Position numbers and translations under genes: made by a program. Below are positions 27,144 through 34,300 of a DNA stretch of 64,000 bases, one piece after another. Every line of letters begins with the position of its first letter. Position 1 is the stretch's first letter. The stretch is taken from contig JBGAIF010000002.1 of assembly GCA_044225795.1 (NCBI GenBank), forward strand, positions 496,001 to 560,000, given 5' to 3'. Source of the DNA: Nemorincola sp044225795 (lineage in GTDB: Bacteria; Bacteroidota; Bacteroidia; Chitinophagales; Chitinophagaceae). The notes beneath the pieces were generated by a model. It searched no databases. It was not told where the DNA came from and saw only the letters and a list, made by a program, of their open reading frames with translations.

Positions 27144-28049
27144 TTACGGTATATAATCGGACTCCGCGGTGCCTCTATCCTCTTTTTCTATCCTGCCACA
27201 GCCCGAATACCTGCGATGCCAGTAACGGCTTTTCAGATTGCTGATCATTACCCCCTGAGAGCGGGATGCATGCACAAAATAGCCATTGGCAAGATAAATG
27301 CCTACATGCGAAACGCGGAGGCTGCGTATATGAAAGAATACAAGATCACCCTCCTCAGCGTCATCGTAATGTCTGATACGCTCGCAGTGGCGATGCTGCT
27401 GGCGGGCAGTGCGTAACAGGTCAATACCATAAACATTGTTGTACAGCTTTTGAGAAAACGCCGAACAATCTATGCCGTAATGATCGTTACCGCCATACTT
27501 ATATGGTGTACCATACCAGTTATCAATGAAGGAAAAAAGAGGCCTGTTGCTCATGTCTGCAGGCTCGGTCTCTATCATAGCGGCATACTTGAAAAGCACA
27601 TCGTCATTATTACCCTCAAAGAAACGTGAAGTTTTCTGCTCCACCTCCTTTGCCGACATTTCCGTCCGGAAATAAGGCTCTTCTTTAGCAACCTTGGGCA
27701 CGGGCAGATCTACATGGGGCACTTCTACCTCTTTCGCTTCTGCGCGTTCGTTCCTCGCCACTGAAAATAACATACTATCAATGGACAGCCTTTGTCCACT
27801 TCCTTTTTCACGTTTAGCCGGCACAGCAGCAACTGCATCTGTGTTTTTCTTCCCCGGCGCCACTGACTCTATGGTCACTTTCTGCTGATGAGCGGCCATA
27901 TAGCTTCCGCTCATGAATGTAGGATGAGAAGATGTCCTGGACGATACCGCGCTGCCCGTATGTGTTGTCTCACGGGTAGTACTGCAGCTTGTAAGACAAG
28001 CGGCAAACACCATCCCCATTAACATACATAACAGTACGCGTACCTTCAT
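27144..28049 (-). CDS. NlpC/P60-family cell-wall hydrolase lipoprotein (second paralogue)
   Basis: A 301-residue lipoprotein (MKVRVLLCMLMG, lipobox LTSC) with a long linker and a C-terminal NlpC/P60 domain. The catalytic Cys is in YGIDCSAF and the His in VSHVGIYLA, followed by FVHAS. The C-terminal ~130 residues align almost without gaps to the neighbouring paralogue (FIDxWYGTxYKxGG, GVMISNL, YW), so the pair arose by tandem duplication; the N-terminal linkers differ. I used the ATG at 28049 over the TTG at 28058. The 117-base gap between the two genes contains the other's promoter, so they can be expressed separately. Confidence 0.87.
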   Translation of the reverse strand: MKVRVLLCMLMGMVFAACLTSCSTTRETTHTGSAVSSRTSSHPTFMSGSYMAAHQQKVTIESVAPGKKNTDAVAAVPAKREKGSGQRLSIDSMLFSVARNERAEAKEVEVPHVDLPVPKVAKEEPYFRTEMSAKEVEQKTSRFFEGNNDDVLFKYAAMIETEPADMSNRPLFSFIDNWYGTPYKYGGNDHYGIDCSAFSQKLYNNVYGIDLLRTARQQHRHCERIRHYDDAEEGDLVFFHIRSLRVSHVGIYLANGYFVHASRSQGVMISNLKSRYWHRRYSGCGRIEKEDRGTAESDYIP

Positions 28050-28412
28050 ATACAGCAAGGTTGAAAAAAATAAACAGCTTTACAGGATAGACAGGTAAAG
28101 AAGAACTTAATGGGGAACTTAAATGTAGAAAAAAGGATTCAGAAAAACGAATGGAAGAATATTGTGTTATTAACAATTTTCAGATGATATTTTGCTTAAC
28201 AGAGCTACAATATCTAACCAATACTACTTATCTGCAATCCAAAATGACCATCACCATATCAGCACCCATACTGCTCTTCAGCTGAAAATATTCATATACT
28301 ATCAATACCCGGTTCATGCAATAATATCCTTCAGAATATCTGATCACACAGGTTACAATGTAAAAAAATATGAAGTTGTTCCTAACCGGGGCAATTTTTA
28401 CTCCCTACCTCA
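28050..28412. other. intergenic region without a recognisable gene
   Basis: About 360 AT-rich bases between the second NlpC/P60 gene and the end of the GNAT-nitrilase gene. It should hold the NlpC/P60 promoter, but no good TAnnTTTG was found. Short frames here lack coding character. I see no terminator hairpin for the GNAT-nitrilase gene. Confidence 0.5.
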
Positions 28413-29930
28413 TCATTCTTTCATATTCAGGGAGTACAGGTCATTTCGTTTGTCCATGAGGTTTCTTACGCTGCCATGAAAATGCAGATCCTCCAGCAGG
28501 CTCAGATCAACATCCGAGATGAGTATCATTTCGGTATTTGCGGTCGCCTCGCTTTTAATGCCATTTGACGGAAAGGCAAAATCGCATGGCGTAAAAACCA
28601 CAGACTGTGAATAGTGGAGGTCCATATTTTCTACCTGCGGCAGGTTGCCTACACTGCCGGTAATGGCCACAAAGCACTCATTTTCTATTGCCCGGGCCGC
28701 GGCACAGTATCGCACCCGCATATACGCATTGTGTGTATCGGTGAGGTATGGCACAAACAATATCTGGATCCTCTGCTCCGAGAGTATTCGCGCCAGTTCG
28801 GGGAACTCGACATCATAACAGATCAAAATGCCTATGGTCCCCGCATCGGTCTCAAATGCGCTTATTTTATTCCCTCCCTTCAATCCCCAGTATTTTTCCT
28901 CATCCGGCGTCACGTGTATCTTCTCATATATTTCCACCTTCCCGTTCCGGTGGCAAAGGAACCCCACATTCCGCAATCGGTTATTCTCCAGCATAGGTAT
29001 GCTGCCGGTAATGATGTTCACATTATACTTGATGGCCCACTCACTGAATTTTTCTCTCACCACAGAAGTATATTTGGATAACTGCCGCATGGCCTCAGCC
29101 TCATTCACGCTCTCCTCCAGCGCCATCAGAGGCGCATTAAAGAACTCCGGAAAAACTGCGAAGTCAGAATGATACGAAGAGATCGAGTCAATGAAATATT
29201 CAGCTTGCCTGAACATTTCGTCGATCGTATTGTAATACCGCATTTGCCATTGCACCAGGCCCAGCCGAACACTGCGTATCGTCCTTTTCTTAGTACTATC
29301 GTCACTCACATAATAAACATTATCCCACTGCAGCAGTGTAGCATACTCCCTGCTCTGCACATCATCAGGCATATAGTTGGTCAAAACCTTTTTTACATGA
29401 AAGTCATTGCTCAACTGGAAAGTCAGCACTGGGTCATATATCTCCTTCATCTTCACCTTTGAGATATACTCCCGGGGCTTCATCTTGTCAGCATACTTAT
29501 GGTAGTTAGGAATGCGGCCACCAAATACCACCGCCTTCAGGTTCAGCTTTTCACATAGCTCCTTACGTTCGTCATACAGTCTCCGCCCCAGTCTTTTTCC
29601 CCTGTAGTCGGGATGTATGAAAACCTCAATGCCATAAAGCACATCTCCGTGTTCATCGTGAGTCGAAAATGAATAGTTGCCCGTTATCTCCTTATAATTA
29701 TGGTTGTCACCAAATTCGTCGTACCTGACAATGATGGACAGAGCGCAGCCAACTATATTTCCGTCAAAGGATATCACCAACTGGCCATCGGGAAACTTAT
29801 CTATAAGCGACTCAATGGCCCTTAAAGACCACAGGCTCCCGATCCAGTTCTTATAGGCCGCCTTCATGGTTTCAATTAACAGTTTATAATCCTGTATCTG
29901 TAGTTTTCTCACTTCAACTATCGGTGACAT
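28413..29930 (-). CDS. GNAT acetyltransferase - carbon-nitrogen hydrolase (nitrilase) fusion
   Basis: A 505-residue two-domain enzyme. Residues 1-~210 form a GNAT N-acetyltransferase, with acetyl-CoA motif A around RGKRLGRRLYDER (110-122). Residues ~222-490 form a nitrilase-superfamily amidohydrolase with its complete Glu-Lys-Cys triad: Glu262 in FPEFFNAP, Lys337 in YEKIHVTP and Cys371 in ILICYDVEFPE. Both active sites look intact. The substrates are unknown; the fusion suggests acylation and amide hydrolysis of one small molecule or peptide. A TAAATTTG element lies at 30017-30024 on the minus strand, about 85 bases upstream. Confidence 0.87.
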   Translation of the reverse strand: MSPIVEVRKLQIQDYKLLIETMKAAYKNWIGSLWSLRAIESLIDKFPDGQLVISFDGNIVGCALSIIVRYDEFGDNHNYKEITGNYSFSTHDEHGDVLYGIEVFIHPDYRGKRLGRRLYDERKELCEKLNLKAVVFGGRIPNYHKYADKMKPREYISKVKMKEIYDPVLTFQLSNDFHVKKVLTNYMPDDVQSREYATLLQWDNVYYVSDDSTKKRTIRSVRLGLVQWQMRYYNTIDEMFRQAEYFIDSISSYHSDFAVFPEFFNAPLMALEESVNEAEAMRQLSKYTSVVREKFSEWAIKYNVNIITGSIPMLENNRLRNVGFLCHRNGKVEIYEKIHVTPDEEKYWGLKGGNKISAFETDAGTIGILICYDVEFPELARILSEQRIQILFVPYLTDTHNAYMRVRYCAAARAIENECFVAITGSVGNLPQVENMDLHYSQSVVFTPCDFAFPSNGIKSEATANTEMILISDVDLSLLEDLHFHGSVRNLMDKRNDLYSLNMKE

Positions 29931-30394
29931 AATGTAAGTTTTTTAGACTGGAGAGATGGACTTACGCTGCGCCTGCAACCAAAGCATTGAGCTGGTCTGG
30001 GAGCAACACTTCCTTTCAAATTTACGAATACTACCTCTTAGAAATTTTCAACAACATTATGCCATGAGCAATTCGCCGGCGCGATTTAACAACTATAAAA
30101 TGAGACCGCAATAATGTCTGAACTATTAAGGTATATAAGACACTCAGAGTCATATAGATCAACTTGAGAAGGGTCTAAGGACAAAGAATGTAACAGCATG
30201 TAGCAAAAGAGGTTTTTATCATTATGCTCTGTTAATGTGCCGATACACCTTTTGTAAGGTCTGTGATCAATGATTGAAAGTCGAGTTTACCTGACAAATA
30301 TCATTTCTAACACTAACAGACGTCATAACATATTTATAATCAACACAATAGCTTGCACCTTACAATTCTTAAACTAAAAAATAAGGAGGTATCC
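29931..30394. other. long non-coding leader/intergenic stretch
   Basis: Some 460 bases between the divergent GNAT-nitrilase and T9SS/collagen-like transcription units. The minus-strand -7 element CAAATTTA (rc TAAATTTG) at 30017-30024 probably serves the nitrilase gene. A weak TTG (30274-30276) and TATCATTT (30299-30306) pair may be the forward promoter. No protein-like frame of useful length is present, and I recognise no known RNA family. Confidence 0.45.
30382..30390 (+). promoter_or_regulatory. complete Shine-Dalgarno sequence TAAGGAGGT
   Basis: A nine-base full complement of the 16S rRNA 3' end, ending 4 bases before the ATG at 30395. None of the other genes in the window shows such a site at its start, in keeping with the phylum's general lack of Shine-Dalgarno use. 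Confidence 0.5.
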
Positions 30395-30472
30395 ATGACG
30401 GTAAAAAACATTGTCAGCACAAACAAATGGCACAAACACGAAATCATTGACATTGATTTCCGGAATAATTGA
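30395..30472 (+). CDS. possible 25-residue leader peptide
   Basis: ATG at 30395, TGA at 30470-30472, encoding a 25-residue hydrophilic peptide (MTVKNIVSTNKW then HKHEIIDIDFRNN). The only support is the very strong Shine-Dalgarno and spacing, and its position in the leader of the T9SS/collagen-like pair. The stop lies inside the left half of an inverted repeat (30457-30539), so translation could influence folding. It is not recognised as any known peptide and could be a chance frame. Confidence 0.35.
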   Translation: MTVKNIVSTNKWHKHEIIDIDFRNN

Positions 30473-30539
30473 AAATGTGATCAAATAACTAAAGACCACA
30501 ACATGCAAGGGTTTGATAGCTATTTGATCGTTCCGGAAA
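30457..30539. repeat. bipartite inverted repeat in the leader of the T9SS/collagen-like operon
   Basis: Outer arms TTTCCGGAA (30457-30465) and TTCCGGAAA (30531-30539), inner arms GATCAAATA (30479-30487) and TATTTGATC (30521-30529), all perfectly complementary. The left side has a 13-base bulge and the right side 1 base. The core TTCCGGAA is itself palindromic. No T tract follows, so this is not a simple terminator. It ends 32 bases before the ATG at 30572. Confidence 0.7.
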
Positions 30540-30571
30540 GCTAATCTTCTTAACACACTAAACAGTACGGT

Positions 30572-31081
30572 ATGAAGAAAATAATTTTATTATCGCTGGC
30601 ACTGGCATATCTGCCGGGTGCAAAAGCCCAGAGCATAGGGCCGGCAACGCTCAATATCATAGGCGGATCTGATATCATAGGCGCGAATGTGTTTGATTGG
30701 TCTATCGGAGAGATGGTTCTGGTAAGTACATTCTCTGCCGGTAGCGTTATTGTAACGCAAGGTGTATTACAGCCCTCGAATGACAATTCCTCTGCTGTCA
30801 TGACCTCTGAGTTGCAAAAGCAATTACAGGTATTTCCCAATCCTGCATCCGCGGCTGTGAACATACACTATACATCAGAAACAAGTGGTACGCTTTCTTA
30901 TCGCCTGATGGACATGACCGGCAAATCGATTGTTACTGACGCCATACAATTGAGCGCAAAACCAGTCACAGCGCAGGTAGATCTATCAGGTATTGCTGTT
31001 GCCACCTACATGCTGGAAATAAGTGTTACATCAGATCTGGGAACTTCAAAAACATCTTATAAAATAGAAAAACTCCAATAA
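30572..31081 (+). CDS. small secreted protein with T9SS type A sorting domain
   Basis: A 169-residue protein: signal peptide (MKKIILLSLALAYL, cleavage after AKAQ), a ~60-residue strand-rich domain (IGGSDIIGANVFDWSIGEM) and a C-terminal T9SS sorting domain starting at VFPNPASAAVNI and ending YKIEKLQ. The N-terminal domain resembles short modules found before such tails in many Bacteroidota cargo proteins; no function is known. It is followed after one base by the collagen-like gene, so the two form an operon and are probably displayed together. Confidence 0.8.
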   Translation: MKKIILLSLALAYLPGAKAQSIGPATLNIIGGSDIIGANVFDWSIGEMVLVSTFSAGSVIVTQGVLQPSNDNSSAVMTSELQKQLQVFPNPASAAVNIHYTSETSGTLSYRLMDMTGKSIVTDAIQLSAKPVTAQVDLSGIAVATYMLEISVTSDLGTSKTSYKIEKLQ

Positions 31082-31082
31082 T

Positions 31083-33821
31083 ATGAAAAGGACACTGTTA
31101 CAAATCGCTTTCCTGGTTTTAGCCTCGCTAACCGCGTTAGCCCAGGCTCCTCAGAAATTCAATTACCAGGGTGTAGCCCGGAGCATAACGGGTACTCCGC
31201 TCGCGTCAACTCCGATAGGCCTGCAACTGACCATTCACGATGGTTCGCCATCAGGTACAGTAGTATATAAAGAAGCACATACGCCCACAACCAATGCATT
31301 CGGCCTTTATAATGTGTCTGTAGGCGGCGGCACCGTAGTGTCGGGTACATTCAGCGCCATCGACTGGAGTACCGGCAGCAAGTATATGGAAGTGGAAATA
31401 GACCCGTCAGGTGGAACAGCCTATACCAGTATTGGCAATGGTCAGTTGCTGAGTGTGCCCTATGCGCTTTATGCTGCATCAGGAAATACCGGACCAGCTG
31501 GTCCAACCGGGCCCGCCGGACCAACAGGACCGGCTGGTCCTACGGGAGCCACTGGCCCCGCAGGACCTACGGGCCCAACGGGAGCGACCGGACCTGTCGG
31601 TCCAACAGGCCCCACAGGTCCAACAGGCCCTCCCGGAAGCGGCAGTGTTACCTCTATTAATACAACAGCAGGACAATTGACCGGCGGCCCGATAACCACC
31701 ACAGGAACAATAGGGCTTGCCACTGCGGGCACCGCAGGAACATATGGTTCTGCCACACAAGTGCCGGTTATTACCACAGATGCTTACGGGCGTGTGACCA
31801 GTGTCACCAACACCACAATTACAGCCGGCGGAACAGGCACGGTTACATCAGTTACAGCGGGCACAGGTCTTAGCGGCGGAACTATCACCGGTGCAGGAAC
31901 AATAAGCATGCCTAATGTGGGCACTGCCGGAACTTACGGTTCGGCTACCCAGGTTCCGGTGATCACTACAGATGCACAAGGGCGTGTATCGGCGGTAACC
32001 AATACTACCATTACTGTACCTTCTGTATCGGGCACCACAAATTATGTTGCAAAGTTCACCGGAGCTACGGCGATCGGTAACTCAGCAATATTCGATAATG
32101 GTACTTCCGTAGGCATCGGAACAGCATCCCCCTATTCAGGAGACGCGCTCGAGGTCATCAATCCCAGCAGCGCCTCATCAACAAAGGCTATTCGCGGTAT
32201 TTCTCACAGTTATCCGAGTATCGGTATCACAACTCCTGTTGCTATTTCAGGTGAATCAGATTCTTATATTGGCGTAGCCGGTATCAGTAATTCCCAAAAC
32301 GGAATTTATGGCGCGAGCAATGGTTCAAGTTATGCAGGCGTTTTCGGTGTCAACTTCAATGGCGGTTACGGAGTATCCGGAGCTCTGGGTGGCTCTTCCG
32401 GTATAGCGGGCTATTTTGACGGTGGCACCGGCGGCGGATTAGGTGTTGTTGTACCTAACGGTCGTTCAGGTTTTGGCATTACCACACCAAGCAACATGGC
32501 GAAGGTACACATCTCAGGCGTAGGTACCTATAGTGTGGCTCCGGCCTACCAGGCAGGGCTCATCGTTGATGGCACTACAACACTCAGCGCAAGCGGAGTG
32601 TATGCTGAAGGTGGCTGGAAAGGAGTATATGGGCATAACCTGGGTGCACTTGCCGGCGTAGAGGCTATAGGCGTGCATGGAAAACAGGAAGGCAGCGCAT
32701 ATACCGGTACAGGCTATGGTGTGAAGGGTGAGAATATCGGCACCGGCGGCACTGCAAACTACGGTGTGTATGGTGTTGCCAGCGGCACAAAAGGTACGGG
32801 CGTGGGTGGTTCTATTTCAGGCGGTGGTATAGCCGTGTCTGGTATCATAACATCAGGCGCGGGCATTGCCGGCAAATTTGATGGTGGCAGCAGCGGAGGA
32901 TACGGAGTGATCGTGCCAAATGGTGGTTCAGGTTTTGGTACCTCTGTACCTTCAAACATGTGCAAACTACACGTTTCCGGCGTTGGCACCTATAGTGTTG
33001 CGCCATACTACCAGGCAGGCATTGTAGCAGATGGCGGCGGTTCGGCCGGTAGCGCAACGGGCGTGTACGGTGAAGGTGGATGGAGAGGTGTTTATGGACG
33101 TAACCCCGGCTCATCGGGCGGCTCAGATGCGATCGGTGTTCAGGGACGACTGGAGGTTGGCAGCTCTTATACTAATGGTTATGGCGTTAAGGCTGAAGCA
33201 TTTGGCGGTGGCCCGACTAACTATGGTGTATTCGGCAATGCCTCCGGTGCCTCTTCCAATAATTATGGTGTATATGGCACAAATACCGGCACAGGTTACG
33301 CGGGTTATTTCTCAGGCAATGTGCGGATCACCGGTTCTATTACAAAGGGCAGTGGTACATTCCTGATCGATCACCCGCTTGATCCCGAGAATAAATACCT
33401 CTATCATTCGTTTGTGGAAAGCCCTGATATGATGAATGTGTATAACGGCAATGTCGTAACTGACGCATCCGGCACGGCTGTGATCGCCCTGCCCGGCTAT
33501 TTTGATGCACTGAACAAAGATTTCAGATATCAATTGACCACCATCGGACAACCGGCACAGGTATGGGTTTCGAAAGAGATCAGTGGCAATCAATTTGAGG
33601 TGAAGTCTGACAAACCCAATGTAAAGGTCAGTTGGCAGGTAACGGGTGTTCGGAAGGATAAATACGCGAATGAACACCGTGTTGTTCCGGAAGTAGAGAA
33701 AGAAGCACAATTCAAAGGCCACTACCTGCACGCTGCAGAATGGGGTATGCCCTATGAAAAGAGCTTTGATGCAGTAACGACACCAAAAGATCCGGGCAAT
33801 AATATGGCAGCACAACGCTAA
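31083..33821 (+). CDS. secreted collagen-like, tail-fibre-like repeat protein
   Basis: A 912-residue protein with a signal peptide (MKRTLLQIAFLVLASL ... ALAQ). An N-terminal domain (to about residue 130; FNYQGVAR ... VPYALYAA) precedes 18 Gly-X-Y triplets (residues 134-187), nearly all GPT, GPA or GAT. Then come two copies of a TAGTYGSATQVPVITTDA module of the phage tail-fibre kind, and two ~140-residue copies rich in GVYG (IAGxFDGG ... NYGVxGxASG). The C-terminal ~120 residues form a separate domain (FLIDHPLDPENKYLYHSF). Lacking a T9SS tail, it may reach the surface with its operon partner. It is probably a trimeric fibre. Confidence 0.82.
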   Translation: MKRTLLQIAFLVLASLTALAQAPQKFNYQGVARSITGTPLASTPIGLQLTIHDGSPSGTVVYKEAHTPTTNAFGLYNVSVGGGTVVSGTFSAIDWSTGSKYMEVEIDPSGGTAYTSIGNGQLLSVPYALYAASGNTGPAGPTGPAGPTGPAGPTGATGPAGPTGPTGATGPVGPTGPTGPTGPPGSGSVTSINTTAGQLTGGPITTTGTIGLATAGTAGTYGSATQVPVITTDAYGRVTSVTNTTITAGGTGTVTSVTAGTGLSGGTITGAGTISMPNVGTAGTYGSATQVPVITTDAQGRVSAVTNTTITVPSVSGTTNYVAKFTGATAIGNSAIFDNGTSVGIGTASPYSGDALEVINPSSASSTKAIRGISHSYPSIGITTPVAISGESDSYIGVAGISNSQNGIYGASNGSSYAGVFGVNFNGGYGVSGALGGSSGIAGYFDGGTGGGLGVVVPNGRSGFGITTPSNMAKVHISGVGTYSVAPAYQAGLIVDGTTTLSASGVYAEGGWKGVYGHNLGALAGVEAIGVHGKQEGSAYTGTGYGVKGENIGTGGTANYGVYGVASGTKGTGVGGSISGGGIAVSGIITSGAGIAGKFDGGSSGGYGVIVPNGGSGFGTSVPSNMCKLHVSGVGTYSVAPYYQAGIVADGGGSAGSATGVYGEGGWRGVYGRNPGSSGGSDAIGVQGRLEVGSSYTNGYGVKAEAFGGGPTNYGVFGNASGASSNNYGVYGTNTGTGYAGYFSGNVRITGSITKGSGTFLIDHPLDPENKYLYHSFVESPDMMNVYNGNVVTDASGTAVIALPGYFDALNKDFRYQLTTIGQPAQVWVSKEISGNQFEVKSDKPNVKVSWQVTGVRKDKYANEHRVVPEVEKEAQFKGHYLHAAEWGMPYEKSFDAVTTPKDPGNNMAAQR
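31482..31643 (+). repeat. collagen-like Gly-X-Y coding repeat (18 triplets)
   Basis: A 162-base segment of 9-base-periodic repeats coding GNT then mainly GPA/GPT/GAT triplets, ending GPP-GSG. Proline fills X and threonine Y in most triplets. Bacterial collagens lack hydroxyproline, and threonine in Y can be glycosylated. Confidence 0.92.
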
Positions 33822-33841
33822 AGAGAAACCGGCATTTTCTG

Positions 33842-33869
33842 AAGAGGCGGGCACTATGCCCGCCTCTTT
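33842..33869 (+). terminator. rho-independent terminator of the T9SS/collagen-like operon
   Basis: A GC-rich 12-bp stem (33842-33853 with 33857-33868), 3-base loop and a short T-rich tail, 20 bases after the stop codon. Confidence 0.82.
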
Positions 33870-33943
33870 GCGTTTAGAAACTTCCACAAAACATCCTGCA
33901 AGAATGACCAGTCCGGTCATCAAAAAGGCAAGCAATGGAATGG

Positions 33944-33964
33944 ACAGGGATCGAACCTGTGACC
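33944..33964 (-). pseudogene. detached T-arm fragment of initiator tRNA
   Basis: Twenty-one bases identical to the T arm and adjoining bases of the tRNA-fMet at 34032-34052, 88 bases away in the same orientation. The sequence on either side does not continue as a tRNA: no matching 5' half or acceptor stem is present. It may be a remnant of recombination at the tRNA gene. Confidence 0.65.
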
Positions 33965-33993
33965 AACATTGTTAGCGAGCCTGCCGCCAAATG

Positions 33994-34020
33994 AAAAAGG
34001 CAACCATTTCTGATTGCCTT

Positions 34021-34021
<1 letters not shown>
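33994..34021 (-). terminator. rho-independent terminator of tRNA-fMet
   Basis: Read on the minus strand, AAAGGCAA pairs with TTGCCTTT across a 10-base loop and ends in a T5 tract (plus A5 at 33994-33998). The stem begins at the last base of the tRNA. Confidence 0.75.
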
Positions 34022-34095
<74 letters not shown>

Positions 34096-34300
34096 ATGTG
34101 GGTTGCAAATGTACGCACTCGTATCGGAAACACCAAACTTATTGCCCGGCAAAAAACATAACACCTCGGCCGGCCGGCTTCAAAACCTTTACTGGCAAGA
34201 ATCTCCCATACCCATGAAAAATGGCATTTTCTTTTTAACCATCTGTATTCATGCCCCTTTTGTGCATTTCGGGCTACCTTTATACTACTAATTTTTACAG

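Noticed and set aside
30374..30556. 60-codon minus-strand frame in the leader of the T9SS/collagen-like operon
   Set aside because: No promoter or start signal; it overlaps the inverted repeat, which alone explains the lack of stops.
31469..31777. 102-codon minus-strand frame rich in Pro, Gly and Val
   Set aside because: Reverse reading of the collagen-like GXY repeat; low complexity comes from the other strand.
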